From the NCBI RefSeq assembly GCF_014642175.1, contig NZ_BMIL01000007.1, forward strand, positions 229,502 to 293,501: a stretch of DNA of 64,000 nt. The letters are read 5' to 3'. A program made the position numbers and the translations under genes. This DNA comes from Pedobacter quisquiliarum. Lineage in GTDB: Bacteria > Bacteroidota > Bacteroidia > Sphingobacteriales > Sphingobacteriaceae. The notes beneath the pieces are model-generated. The model was not told the DNA's origin. It did not search any database and saw nothing but the letters and a program-made list of their open reading frames with translations. Below are positions 34,865 to 43,743 of this stretch, piece by piece; position 1 is the stretch's first letter, and each line of letters opens with the position of its first letter.

Positions 34865-37315
34865 TTAGAAGCCGTAAGAAATGCGGAAGCCATGTTGAAC
34901 CTTCTTGTTGCCATCGTATGCGAAACCATAGGTGGCACGGAAAATTAAGCGCTGCAAGCCGAAGTAATATTCCTTGTAGTTCTTCTTGTCCGGTTGGGTG
35001 AGGAAGTTTACGCCCACAAGTTCTTCAAGCTTCAGCTTTCTGATGACCGGCAGTTTATTCATGATCAATCCGGCGAAGTTCTGTTCAAAGTGTGCTTCAA
35101 GGTATTGCTGATCAGTGCTGTACTCGTAGAAATCCAAAAACTGGAACTTACGTAGGTTTGGCAGGGTGGTTAAAGAGTTATTTCCGCGGAAGTGTTTACG
35201 GTCCGGGTAGTACACGGTTTTATCATTCAGGAATTTACCGGCACTGATCATGAAAGATGAAAAGCCCCATAGGCCTTCTCCGATCCTTTCCTGAGAGATC
35301 TCCAGGTTCAGCAGGTCGTAATCCGCATCGCTGCCGAAGACATTCTTTATCCCTCTTCTGTAGCTAAGCTGTACTTCCGGATACTTGGATTCCTGGTAGA
35401 ACTTGCCTTCCGGGCGGGTGATGAACCTTCTGCCGATGTTGTAGGTCAGCGTGGCTTGTGCCGTTAGGGCTTTATAGTCGGGGAAAAGGGGTGTTTCTAC
35501 CTCAGGGCTGAAAGGATTGTTTGAGGTAAAGGAACGGTCGCTGTATTCAAAGAAGCGGAAACGGGTGTTGTTTTGCAGGAATCTGTTTTCGGAATATTCA
35601 AGGTTTATGTTTCCCTGTAATCCGGTGAAGAGTTCCTTTGAGGTTCCGGCATTTAAAAAGGACTTGCGGTAAAGCTTCATGAAGTTCCTTTCAAACAGCA
35701 GGTTGTTCAGTGAGTTCGAGAGCATGGTCATGGTACCATAGCGGTTCAGGTCGTACACCCCTGAGCCCACACCAAAGTTGATGCTTGCTTTTTTCGCAGG
35801 GTTGTATATGTAAGTACCATTCAGGTTCGCGGTTAAAGTTTTAGAGGCTAAGCCATATCGCAGCTCCGGTCTGATGGTGTAGGAGCGGTAGCCCTGGAGT
35901 TCCTGCAGGTACGTAAGGCCATAGTTAATCCCGAAGCCTTCAACCGTGTTGTAGAACATGGATTTCAGCACCGGATCAAGTTTCAGGTAGCGCTTATCGT
36001 AGCGGTTATTAATGCTGTGTCCGGCAAGGAGCAGCCGGCTTAAGGAAAACTTATTTACACTGCGCTCCAGGGAATCCAGATAGCGCTTGGAGACTTTAAG
36101 CTGTTCTATGCGATCTTTTCGGATGTAGTCTGCACGCTCCTCAGGCGTTAGTGGTATCGGCCGGTTATTCGCCCAGTAAGTAGAATCTTTTTTGTTGACC
36201 GTGGCGGGTACTTTCAGGAGTTCTCCGGTGAAAAAGCCCTTCGGAAAGTTTGGTTCCAGGTTGTAGTTTGTGTAAACGCCCAGGTAGTATCCTTCAAATT
36301 TAAAGCCCATCACGTTTCCGTTGAACTGAAAATTGACGTTTGAAGGCATATAGGCATTGTCGACCTTAATGTACTGCTGTTTGATGTTGAGCGTATCGAT
36401 CAGGTTCACGCCGGTGTTTTTAGTCAGGTAAAGTTCAGCCCCCAAGAGTCGCCAGCTATCATCGGTGATATACATGATGCCCCGGAAAACCGGGTCGTGC
36501 TCCCGGCGTGGGATAACCTGTATCTTGTTGATGGTTTCGCCGTTGCTGTTAGACATGCCCAGGAATTTGTAGTTGTAGTAGAACAGTGCATTATCCGCCA
36601 GGGGCGAAACGAAGCCTCTGGAGCTCAGTACGTTTTCCAGCAACATGTTGTTGTAGAAGTTGATGTTCAGATCTGATGCTTTGTTGAAACTGAACGCATT
36701 GTTACGGCCGGCGATCTTAGAGGAAATCATTTCTTCGTGGATCTTGTCCGGCTGCTGGTAATTGTAGGTCGACTGTGATTCTGATAGGTACAAAATACCT
36801 TTACGGTTGGTATCCAGATCCAGTGTTTTCTGAATGTCCCTGCCAAAGAACTTCTTAGGGGCACCAACCAGTTTCTGCAGTCCTTTGATGTAAACATCGC
36901 AGCTGTAGGCATCCACTTCTTCCAGGTGTATTTTTCTACGTTTGATGGCCTGCCGGATGATTTCGTATGCCGGGTCTTCTGCATCCGCGGTAATCGTAAC
37001 CCCTTCCAGCGTATAGGACTCGGTTTCCATCACCACATCTTGCCGCAGTCCGGCCACGGGATCAATCCGGCGCTCTGTTGGCTTAAAGCCAATGGCCTTG
37101 TAGAGCAGGGTATGCTGCCCTGGATCAACCATGATGACGTAATTGCCGTCGATATTTGCGGATGTGCCTTTACTAGTCTCTTTGACGTAAACGGAGGCGA
37201 AGGAGACAGGTGTGCCCTGATTATCTTTAATGGTGCCGCTGATTTTGATTTGTTGTGCGGTAAGCTGCTGAGCGTATAGCAGTCCTAACATTAAGACGAG
37301 AAAGATTTTGTTCAT
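34865..37315 (-). CDS. DUF5686 outer-membrane protein with carboxypeptidase-regulatory-like domain
   Basis: An 816-residue exported protein. After the signal peptide (to about residue 20, QQLTAQ) comes a beta-sandwich domain (ISGTIKDNQGTPVSFASVYV), then the DUF5686 region beginning AYEIIRQAIKRRKIHLEEVDAY. The long C-terminal half is rich in alternating aromatic strands and ends FRISYGF, as an outer-membrane barrel would. It resembles TonB-dependent receptors only in the first domain; no plug is visible. Members are common in Bacteroidota and their function is unknown. It is a single-gene unit, divergent from kbl. Confidence 0.85.
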   Translation of the reverse strand: MNKIFLVLMLGLLYAQQLTAQQIKISGTIKDNQGTPVSFASVYVKETSKGTSANIDGNYVIMVDPGQHTLLYKAIGFKPTERRIDPVAGLRQDVVMETESYTLEGVTITADAEDPAYEIIRQAIKRRKIHLEEVDAYSCDVYIKGLQKLVGAPKKFFGRDIQKTLDLDTNRKGILYLSESQSTYNYQQPDKIHEEMISSKIAGRNNAFSFNKASDLNINFYNNMLLENVLSSRGFVSPLADNALFYYNYKFLGMSNSNGETINKIQVIPRREHDPVFRGIMYITDDSWRLLGAELYLTKNTGVNLIDTLNIKQQYIKVDNAYMPSNVNFQFNGNVMGFKFEGYYLGVYTNYNLEPNFPKGFFTGELLKVPATVNKKDSTYWANNRPIPLTPEERADYIRKDRIEQLKVSKRYLDSLERSVNKFSLSRLLLAGHSINNRYDKRYLKLDPVLKSMFYNTVEGFGINYGLTYLQELQGYRSYTIRPELRYGLASKTLTANLNGTYIYNPAKKASINFGVGSGVYDLNRYGTMTMLSNSLNNLLFERNFMKLYRKSFLNAGTSKELFTGLQGNINLEYSENRFLQNNTRFRFFEYSDRSFTSNNPFSPEVETPLFPDYKALTAQATLTYNIGRRFITRPEGKFYQESKYPEVQLSYRRGIKNVFGSDADYDLLNLEISQERIGEGLWGFSSFMISAGKFLNDKTVYYPDRKHFRGNNSLTTLPNLRKFQFLDFYEYSTDQQYLEAHFEQNFAGLIMNKLPVIRKLKLEELVGVNFLTQPDKKNYKEYYFGLQRLIFRATYGFAYDGNKKVQHGFRISYGF

Positions 37316-37427
37316 AGAAGTTTTGAGACGCAGTTTGATGCCGTAAAGATATGCGTTAACAACATCTTACCTATGAAAGTTTGACAAGTGATCATGATTA
37401 AGGTTAGCAGCAAAGGTGAGAATTACC

Positions 37428-37435
37428 TAACTTTG
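37428..37435 (+). promoter_or_regulatory. Promoter -7 box for kbl
   Basis: TAACTTTG matches TAnnTTTG and lies 20 bases before the ATG at 37456. No good TTG was found at the expected -33 distance. Confidence 0.5.
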
Positions 37436-37455
37436 GTACATCAATATAGATATTT

Positions 37456-38643
37456 ATGTACAAAACACTGCAACCAGTTCTTCAACAAGAACTAGAACAA
37501 ATAGAGAAAGACGGATTATACAAACGTGAAAGAATCATCACCAGTCCTCAGGGTGCTGATATCAAGGTGAGTACCGGCCAGGAAGTGATCAACTTCTGTG
37601 CGAACAACTATCTTGGTTTGTCATCTGACGCAAGGGTTATTGAAGCTTCTAAAAAAGCGCTTGATAAATATGGTTATGGCATGTCTTCCGTAAGGTTTAT
37701 TTGCGGTACGCAGGATGTACATAAAGAACTTGAGGCAAAGCTTTCCAGCTTTCTTGGCGCAGAAGATACCATTCTGTATGCTGCTGCCTTTGATGCAAAT
37801 GGTGGGGTTTTCGAACCGCTGTTTAATGATCAGGATGCCATCATCTCTGATGAACTAAACCATGCTTCTATTATTGATGGGGTACGCTTGTGTAAAGCAA
37901 AGCGTTTCCGCTACAAGCATAACGATATGGCTGATCTGGAAACCCAGCTTCAGCAGGCGGAAGGTTGCAGACACCGCATCATTGTTACCGATGGTGCCTT
38001 TTCTATGGATGGTACGATTGCGCAGTTGGATAAGATCTGTGATCTTGCAGATAAATACCAGGCATTGGTGATGATTGATGAGTCGCACTGCTCAGGTTTT
38101 ATGGGTAAAAACGGTCGTGGTACCCACGAACATTTCAACGTGATGGATCGTATTGACATCATTACCGGAACCTTGGGTAAGGCATTAGGTGGTGCTTCAG
38201 GCGGTTTTACTGCTGGTCGTAAGGAAATTATTGACATGCTGCGTCAACGCTCAAGACCATATCTTTTCTCCAACACCTTAGCGCCAGGTATTGCAGGTGC
38301 TTCTGTTGCCGTATTGGATATGTTGAATGAGACAACTGCTTTGCGCGACAAGCTGGAGTACAACACCATGTATTTCCGTAAGAAAATGACTGAAGCCGGC
38401 TTCGACATTAAAGAAGGAATTCACCCGATTGTACCGGTGATGTTATACGACGCTAAACTGGCGCAGGAATTTGCGGCCAAGATGCTGGATGAAGGTATCT
38501 ACGTGATTGGGTTCTACTATCCGGTGGTACCACAAGGCAAAGCAAGGATTCGTGTACAGTTATCTGCTGCGCATGAGCAGCACCATCTGGACAAGGCGAT
38601 TGAGGCTTTCACAAAGGTTGGTAAAAGCCTTGGCGTAATTTAA
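37456..38643 (+). CDS. kbl: Glycine C-acetyltransferase (2-amino-3-ketobutyrate CoA ligase)
   Basis: A 395-residue PLP enzyme of the alpha-oxoamine synthase family, matching the length of Kbl. Visible features are [12 protein letters not shown] at the N-terminus, [15 protein letters not shown], the substrate region [32 protein letters not shown] and the PLP-lysine segment [13 protein letters not shown]. It converts 2-amino-3-ketobutyrate plus CoA to glycine and acetyl-CoA. The threonine dehydrogenase that makes its substrate is encoded separately at 17121. AONS/BioF is the main alternative, but the Asp-Ala-Asn-Gly (DANGG) and HEHF segments favour Kbl. Confidence 0.93.
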   Translation: MYKTLQPVLQQELEQIEKDGLYKRERIITSPQGADIKVSTGQEVINFCANNYLGLSSDARVIEASKKALDKYGYGMSSVRFICGTQDVHKELEAKLSSFLGAEDTILYAAAFDANGGVFEPLFNDQDAIISDELNHASIIDGVRLCKAKRFRYKHNDMADLETQLQQAEGCRHRIIVTDGAFSMDGTIAQLDKICDLADKYQALVMIDESHCSGFMGKNGRGTHEHFNVMDRIDIITGTLGKALGGASGGFTAGRKEIIDMLRQRSRPYLFSNTLAPGIAGASVAVLDMLNETTALRDKLEYNTMYFRKKMTEAGFDIKEGIHPIVPVMLYDAKLAQEFAAKMLDEGIYVIGFYYPVVPQGKARIRVQLSAAHEQHHLDKAIEAFTKVGKSLGVI

Positions 38644-38670
38644 TTCTATTTTAAGCAGTATATTTGCGGC

Positions 38671-39708
38671 ATGTTACAAGAGAAGATAACACAATACACA
38701 GCAGAAATCAACGCTTTCAGCACCACGAAAGCAGATGAGCTGGAGCAATTCAGAATAAAATTCCTTGGCACCAAGGGTATTATCAAAGATATATTTGATG
38801 AGTTTAAGGCCGTTTCACCAGAGGAGAAAAGAACCCTGGGAAAGGTGCTGAATGAATTCAAGCAACTTGCGGAAGCAAAATACCAAAGCTTAAAAGAAGA
38901 GGGCGGACAAGCGCAAGGTGGCAAGGATGCCGGTATGGATCTGACTCTGCCGGGTGAAGGTTTTGAAGTGGGTGCTCGGCATCCACTTGCACTGGTACGC
39001 CGGGAGATTGTAGAAATCTTTAATAAGCTGGGTTTCATTGTGGCAGAGGGTCCGGAGATTGAGGACGACTGGCACAACTTCTCTGCGTTGAACTTCCCGG
39101 AAGAACATCCGGCTAGAGATATGCAGGATACTTTTTTTATTAAAAAAGGTGGTGAAAAGGGTGATATCGCGCTGCGTACACATACTTCTTCCGTACAGGT
39201 AAGAATGATGGAGCATGGCAAACCACCCTTCCGCGCGCTGATGCCAGGCCGTGTTTATCGTAATGAAGCCATTTCCGCACGTGCACATTGCTTTTTCCAC
39301 CAGATCGAGGGTTTGTATGTGGATGAGAAAGTTTCATTTGCCGACTTGAAGCAGACCTTGTTCTATTTTGTACAGGAATTGTATGGTGAAGGCACCAAGG
39401 TACGTTTCAGACCATCTTATTTCCCGTTCACTGAGCCATCTGCAGAAATGGACATCAGCTGTACCATCTGTAAAGGTGACGGCTGCCAGCTTTGTAAGTA
39501 CAGCGGCTGGGTGGAAATCCTGGGCTGCGGAATGGTAGATCCGAATGTGCTGGAGAACTGTGGTATCGACAGCAAGAAATATAGTGGTTTCGCCTTCGGA
39601 ATGGGGATTGAGCGTATTGCCAACCTTAAATACGAAATCAAGGATCTGCGTTTGTTCTCTGAAAACGACACGCGCTTCCTGTCGCAATTTAAAAGTGCAT
39701 TAATATAG
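38671..39708 (+). CDS. pheS: Phenylalanine-tRNA ligase alpha subunit
   Basis: A 345-residue class II synthetase subunit. A coiled-coil N-terminus (about 1-80) is followed by the catalytic domain with GARHPLALVRREI, motif 2 (MPGRVYRNEAISARAHCFFH) and motif 3 (FAFGMGIERIANLKY). A cysteine-rich segment (CTICKGDGCQLCKYSGW) marks the Bacteroidota form. It charges tRNA-Phe with the beta subunit, which is not in this window. A TATATTTG box at 38659-38666 is only four bases before the ATG, so a very short leader is possible if it is a real promoter; read-through from kbl is the alternative. Confidence 0.96.
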   Translation: MLQEKITQYTAEINAFSTTKADELEQFRIKFLGTKGIIKDIFDEFKAVSPEEKRTLGKVLNEFKQLAEAKYQSLKEEGGQAQGGKDAGMDLTLPGEGFEVGARHPLALVRREIVEIFNKLGFIVAEGPEIEDDWHNFSALNFPEEHPARDMQDTFFIKKGGEKGDIALRTHTSSVQVRMMEHGKPPFRALMPGRVYRNEAISARAHCFFHQIEGLYVDEKVSFADLKQTLFYFVQELYGEGTKVRFRPSYFPFTEPSAEMDISCTICKGDGCQLCKYSGWVEILGCGMVDPNVLENCGIDSKKYSGFAFGMGIERIANLKYEIKDLRLFSENDTRFLSQFKSALI

Positions 39709-39712
39709 TAAT

Positions 39713-40117
39713 TTGTGGAAGCCTAAATACATATGGTTCATGCTCCTGGTACTGCTCAGCTGCTCGAAAGGGGAGGGATATGTGCCGGAGCTTCCTGTAA
39801 ATTATACAACCACAATTCAGTTGTTCAACTACAACGCCAAGAACGGCATCCTGGAAGTGCCCGATGTGGGTGTTGCAGGACTGCTGATCGTTTCAACCGG
39901 AACGGGTTATAAAGCTTATGATCGCTGTAGTCCTGTAAATCCGGAGAATTTGTGTAAAATTGTACCAGATGCCGGAGGCATAACCGCTACTGATCCCTGT
40001 ACCGGTGCCAAATGGCTACTGCTGGATGGAAGTCCGCAGAAAGCCCCTGCTGTTCATTATTTAAAATCTTATACCGTCCGTATTCAGGGCAGTCAACAAA
40101 TACGCGTCACTAATTAA
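39713..40117 (+). CDS. Small lipoprotein with degenerate Rieske-like pattern
   Basis: A 134-residue protein starting at TTG 39713, four bases after pheS. The TTG start keeps the positively charged N-region (WKPK) before the hydrophobic segment and lipobox LLSC (Cys17); the next in-frame ATG (39740) would lose it. The mature part has DRCSPVNPENLCKIVPDAG, TDPCTGAKWLLLDGSPQ and KAPAVHYLKSY. This resembles the cluster-binding loops and DGxxxxGPA end of Rieske domains, but the His ligands are missing. It probably keeps the fold without the iron-sulfur cluster. Function is unknown; it may be co-transcribed with pheS and the TetR gene. Confidence 0.65.
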   Translation: MWKPKYIWFMLLVLLSCSKGEGYVPELPVNYTTTIQLFNYNAKNGILEVPDVGVAGLLIVSTGTGYKAYDRCSPVNPENLCKIVPDAGGITATDPCTGAKWLLLDGSPQKAPAVHYLKSYTVRIQGSQQIRVTN

Positions 40118-40693
40118 ATGGAACCAGAAAAGATCAAAGAAAGCATAATTAGGGCCGCAAAGGACTTATTTCGCAAATATGGCTATCATAAAACCAGTGT
40201 AAACGAAATTGCCAGGAAGGCGCGTATCGCAAAGGCCACAATCTATAAGTACTTTGAGAGTAAGGAACAGATTCTGGATGCCATTCTTATGGACTACCTG
40301 GACATGAACCTCAAGGAGATCTTGCGGAATAAAGCGCAGTTCAGCAATGAGGAGGCGCACCTTACCGCGCTGGTCATGAAAACCTGCAGGCTTACCTACA
40401 CGGTATGCAACGAGTTTATCGGTTGGGATTTCGTACGTGAGAACGCGAACTCACAGGAGTTTCTGAAACATCTTTCCGATCAACTGGAGTCCTTACTGCT
40501 TGCCGCTTACCTGCAACTGGATCATTTTAAGAACAATCCGTCCAGACGGGAAGGCCTGGCATTTCTGCTAAAAGCAAGCAAAAGCATTGTATTTTCATTT
40601 GCTTTTACTTCTGTGAGTGAATCTGATGTGCGCAAAAACTTCGTGAGTTTCCAGAAAGATCTGCTTCCATTCCTGGTTAAAGCCGCTTTATAA
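40118..40693 (+). CDS. TetR/AcrR-family transcriptional regulator
   Basis: A 191-residue regulator whose ATG follows the previous stop directly (TAA-ATG). The N-terminal helix-turn-helix spans about residues 10-55, with AAKDLFRKYGYHKTSVNEIA, RKARIAKATIYKYF and ESKEQILDAIL. The C-terminal ligand-binding domain is helical and does not match any effector class I recognise. No pump or obvious target gene is adjacent. The likely action is ligand-relieved repression, possibly of its own operon. Confidence 0.92.
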   Translation: MEPEKIKESIIRAAKDLFRKYGYHKTSVNEIARKARIAKATIYKYFESKEQILDAILMDYLDMNLKEILRNKAQFSNEEAHLTALVMKTCRLTYTVCNEFIGWDFVRENANSQEFLKHLSDQLESLLLAAYLQLDHFKNNPSRREGLAFLLKASKSIVFSFAFTSVSESDVRKNFVSFQKDLLPFLVKAAL

Positions 40694-40796
40694 TCTTCAG
40701 GCATAAATCCGAATTTTTACTTTACAAAAGCTTAACATAGACCGTTTCGGTTTTTGGTATGAAAACTGCTATCTTTAAAACATAGCACTGTTTATC

Positions 40797-40907
40797 ATGA
40801 GCAAAGAGGTTTTAGAATTTTCAGTTTTGGTAGATGAGAAATTTGATATGAGCTTCAACCTTGCCGGCGGAATCTTTGGTTTTTTCCTTAGTATTTTTGG
40901 CAAGTAA
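40797..40907 (+). CDS. Possible 36-residue peptide
   Basis: An ATG-initiated frame encodes a peptide with an acidic N-terminal half (MSKEVLEFSVLVDEKFDM) and a hydrophobic glycine/phenylalanine-rich end (LAGGIFGFFLSIFGK) that could lie in a membrane. A -7-like box TATCTTTA ends 19 bases before it. There is no ribosome-binding signal, but neighbouring genes lack one too. The frame may be chance; it is recorded because the gap is otherwise unexplained. Confidence 0.25.
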   Translation: MSKEVLEFSVLVDEKFDMSFNLAGGIFGFFLSIFGK

Positions 40908-41003
40908 AAGCTTGACATCCTGATTTCTTATTCCAAAAGTTACGTTCAAGCGTTTCGTGGGCTGGTATTGCCTTAATTTTTCCTGCTTGATGCATAAAAA
41001 TTC

Positions 41004-41011
41004 TAAATTTG
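41004..41011 (+). promoter_or_regulatory. Promoter -7 box for rlmD
   Basis: TAAATTTG matches TAnnTTTG and lies seven bases before the ATG at 41019, implying a very short leader. The nearest TTG is at 40987-40989, only 14 bases upstream. Confidence 0.45.
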
Positions 41012-41018
41012 CATTCTG

Positions 41019-42437
41019 ATGAGTAGAAAAAGAAAAGACGGTACCGTAAGTATCCTTCAGGACTTGCATATTATCGATATTGCCGAAGAAGGTAAAGGCG
41101 TTGCAAAAGCAGATGAACTTGTTGTATTTGTAGAGAAAGCCGTTCCAGGCGATGTTGTTGACGTACGCGTACTGAAAAAGAAGAAAAATTTCGCTGAAGC
41201 CGTAATTGAAACCTTACACACCAGTTCTGAATTAAGAACAGATCCTTTTTGCCAGCACTTTGGCACTTGTGGTGGTTGCAAATGGCAGCACATGCAATAT
41301 GAAGCACAGCTACAATTTAAATATAAGAGTGTAGAAGCCGCTTTGCAGCGCTTGGGGAAAGTGGATACCACGATGATGGAGCCCATCCTTGGCTCTGCTG
41401 AAGACACCTATTACCGCAATAAATTAGAATATACTTTCTCGAATAAACGTTGGTTGGACCGTGGCGACATGAGCGATACAACGGACCTGGAGATGAACGC
41501 ACTGGGCTTCCACGTGCCATTGCGCTTTGATAAGATTCTAGACATACAGCATTGCTATCTGCAGGCTGAGCCTTCAAATACATTGAGAAACCAGGTTAGG
41601 GGTTATGCCTTGCGCATGGGATTGACCTTTTATGACCTTCGGAACCACAGCGGCAATCTGCGAAACTTAATCATCCGTACTTCTTCAACAGGAGAGGTGA
41701 TGGTGGTTGTGGTGTTTGCTTACATTGAGCAGTCGCAGATTGACGAGATGATGGCTTATCTACAGCACGAATTCCCGGAGATTACCGCTTTACTCTACAT
41801 CATCAATCAGAAGAAGAACGACACCATCTTTGATCAGGAGGTAATTACCTATGCTGGTCGCGACCACATCTTTGAAGAGATGAATGGTTTGAAATTCAAG
41901 ATCGGTGCGAAGTCGTTTTATCAGACAAACTCTGCACAGGCGTACGAGTTGTATCAGATTACCAAGGAGTTTGCAGGTTTTACAGGTGATGAATTGGTTT
42001 ATGATCTTTACACCGGTGCAGGTACCATTGCGAATTTTGTTGCAGGTAGCGTAAGGCAGGTTGTTGGTATTGAGTATGTGCCTACTGCCATTGAAGATGC
42101 GAAGTTCAACAGTGCAATGAATGGCATTGATAACACCATTTTCTACGCAGGTGATATGAAAGACATTCTGACCGCATCATTTATTGAAAGTCACGGTAAG
42201 CCAGATGTGGTCATTACAGATCCACCACGTGCAGGGATGCATGCAGATGTTGTTGCACGTTTACTGGAAATGGAAGCGGAGAAGATTGTTTATGTAAGTT
42301 GTAATGCGGCAACACAGGCGAGAGATATTGCGTTATTGAACGAGAAGTATGACGTGGTACGCATAAAACCAGTAGATATGTTTCCGCACACACAACATGT
42401 GGAGAACGTTGTTTTACTTAAATTGAAAGTCGCGTAA
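41019..42437 (+). CDS. rlmD: 23S rRNA (uracil-5-)-methyltransferase RlmD/TrmA family
   Basis: A 472-residue SAM-dependent methyltransferase. An N-terminal TRAM domain (about 10-70, DIAEEGKGVAKADELVVFVE) precedes a cysteine set CQHFGTCGGCKWQH for a 4Fe-4S cluster. The SAM motif is YDLYTGAGTIANF, followed by TDPPRAGMHADV and the catalytic-Cys motif VYVSCNAATQARDI. It methylates a uridine in 23S rRNA, U1939 in E. coli numbering for RlmD; RlmCD-like dual specificity cannot be excluded. It overlaps the next gene by one base (TAATG). Confidence 0.9.
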   Translation: MSRKRKDGTVSILQDLHIIDIAEEGKGVAKADELVVFVEKAVPGDVVDVRVLKKKKNFAEAVIETLHTSSELRTDPFCQHFGTCGGCKWQHMQYEAQLQFKYKSVEAALQRLGKVDTTMMEPILGSAEDTYYRNKLEYTFSNKRWLDRGDMSDTTDLEMNALGFHVPLRFDKILDIQHCYLQAEPSNTLRNQVRGYALRMGLTFYDLRNHSGNLRNLIIRTSSTGEVMVVVVFAYIEQSQIDEMMAYLQHEFPEITALLYIINQKKNDTIFDQEVITYAGRDHIFEEMNGLKFKIGAKSFYQTNSAQAYELYQITKEFAGFTGDELVYDLYTGAGTIANFVAGSVRQVVGIEYVPTAIEDAKFNSAMNGIDNTIFYAGDMKDILTASFIESHGKPDVVITDPPRAGMHADVVARLLEMEAEKIVYVSCNAATQARDIALLNEKYDVVRIKPVDMFPHTQHVENVVLLKLKVA

Positions 42438-42847
42438 TGGATATAGAAGAGTTATTACCACAGCAGCCGGAAGGCGATAAAAAAAATAAGAAGAAGGAGA
42501 GCCCCTTGGTGAGCCTGGAAAAAGATCTGGACCTATATGCGGATTCAATCCGTGAGGTTGCCATTGATATCATCATGGAAGGCATTTCTACACATCCCAT
42601 TTTCATCGCGCATCAGCATAGCGTAAGTATTGGTGAGGTGATTTTGAACCGGGAGGAGTTGAATACGAACTGGACCATTCAGGCTTCGACATTGGAGGAG
42701 TTTGTGGAGAAAGGGATCATCAACCCTGAAAAAAAGGTGCTTTTCCTGAAGAGCTATAAAAAGACAGAGGACTTCATGTGCGTTTTTGTAATTGTACCTG
42801 AAGGCGCAAACTTTATTTACTACCCGTACAAAAACAAGCGGGCATAA
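42437..42847 (+). CDS. Conserved-looking hypothetical protein coupled to rlmD
   Basis: A 136-residue cytosolic protein whose start codon overlaps the rlmD stop. The first 40 residues are charged (PEGDKKNKKKESPLVSLEKD), then comes a compact alpha/beta part (IIMEGISTHPIFIAHQHSVS, VFVIVPEGANFIYYPYKNK). No domain is recognised. The translational coupling suggests a role connected to RlmD or ribosome maturation, which is only an inference. Confidence 0.7.
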   Translation: MDIEELLPQQPEGDKKNKKKESPLVSLEKDLDLYADSIREVAIDIIMEGISTHPIFIAHQHSVSIGEVILNREELNTNWTIQASTLEEFVEKGIINPEKKVLFLKSYKKTEDFMCVFVIVPEGANFIYYPYKNKRA

Positions 42848-42882
42848 AAAATCCCGGCGGGACATCCATCCAGTCGGGATTT
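42846..42882 (-). terminator. Terminator of the head-GIN gene, bidirectional in part
   Basis: AAATCCCG (42849-42856) pairs with CGGGATTT (42875-42882). On the minus strand the stem ends in a six-T run, fitting the end of the gene at 42903. On the plus strand only three T follow, so termination after the hypothetical gene would be weaker. Confidence 0.75.
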
Positions 42883-42902
42883 AACTAAAAACTCAAACTA
42901 AC

Positions 42903-43616
42903 TTAATTTATTCTCTTTACGCTTCCACTTCTGGAAGATGATGTCTTTTTATACGAGGCGTTTCCGCTGAATCTGATGTCACTTCCGCCGGAAGCATCTG
43001 CTTCTAATCCTTTGTTGACGCGGATTTCGGCATCTGAACCGCCACTTGCATGTACCTTGGCGTAAAATACACTGAATGCTTCAGCGTCTACGTCGCTGCC
43101 TCCGCTAATGTGCATGTCCATGTTTGTTGCAGACCCTTTAAGATCAACATCTGAACCGCCGCTGGCCTTTATGGTGATGTCTTTGCAGATGATGTTCAAT
43201 TCAACATCTGAACCCCCTGAAGTGGCCAATGCCATGCGATCTGTTTTGATAGCTTGCTGCGCGTAGACATCGCTGCCGCCGCTTGCAGATAATTCCTCCA
43301 GGGTTTTAAAGTTTAAATACACTTTCAGGCTTTTACCGCCCCTGAACATACCCGACAAACTGTTGTTATCTCTGTATTTGATATTCAGCTTATTGCCTTC
43401 TTTTACCAGAATAAGCCTGTCCACAAGCTCCTTGTCACCCACCGCCTTCGCGCTCTCGCTGTTCCCTTGTGTGAGGTACAGGTCGATACCGCTGGATACG
43501 CTTACTTTGTTGAAGTTGTTTACGGTCATGTTTTTGGTAACCTGTGCAAACAAACTGTTGCTAAACAACAGGGTGGCCGTGAACAAAATCGCTGGGGTGG
43601 TGTAAAACTTTTTCAT
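42903..43616 (-). CDS. Head-GIN domain (DUF2807) exported protein
   Basis: A 237-residue protein with a signal peptide (to about residue 25, SNSLFAQ). The mature part is a right-handed beta-helix of repeats, most carrying the motif SGGSD (SASGGSDVYAQ, ATSGGSDVELN, KASGGSDVDLK, HISGGSDVDAE, HASGGSDAEIR, DASGGSDIRFSG) spaced by roughly 17-24 residues. It ends in a basic Ser-rich tail (KKTSSSRSGSVKR). Family PF10988 proteins are surface or periplasmic and of unknown role, sometimes called putative auto-transporter adhesin heads. It is a single-gene unit with its own terminator. Confidence 0.92.
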   Translation of the reverse strand: MKKFYTTPAILFTATLLFSNSLFAQVTKNMTVNNFNKVSVSSGIDLYLTQGNSESAKAVGDKELVDRLILVKEGNKLNIKYRDNNSLSGMFRGGKSLKVYLNFKTLEELSASGGSDVYAQQAIKTDRMALATSGGSDVELNIICKDITIKASGGSDVDLKGSATNMDMHISGGSDVDAEAFSVFYAKVHASGGSDAEIRVNKGLEADASGGSDIRFSGNASYKKTSSSRSGSVKRIN

Positions 43617-43743
43617 GTTTAGGATTGCTATGTTTAAGGATTAGACGCAGTTGCAGTCAAAACGTTGCAGGGAAAGTAAAAAATTTTAGGATATTTGATT
43701 AAACCCATTAAAATTGTTCTTTTTGCAGGGTAAAATACATTCT

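Larger units (their letters stand above)
40694..41018 (+). other. Intergenic region between TetR gene and rlmD
   Basis: A 325-base gap. It holds a -7-like box (TATCTTTA, 40770-40777), a possible 36-codon gene (40797-40907) and the rlmD -7 box (41004-41011). No terminator was recognised after the TetR gene. Confidence 0.6.

Noticed and set aside
34857..34875. Short GGCTT/AAGCC hairpin between the M28 and DUF5686 genes as a terminator
   Set aside because: The stem is only five base pairs without a convincing T-run.
40821..41069. 82-codon minus-strand frame overlapping the start of rlmD
   Set aside because: It covers the rlmD promoter and first codons in antisense, has no signal, domain or operon context, and is best explained as chance.
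43201..43330. Periodic SGGSD coding repeat as a DNA repeat array
   Set aside because: The periodicity is at protein level in the beta-helix of the head-GIN protein; the DNA copies differ and there is no spacer structure as in CRISPR.
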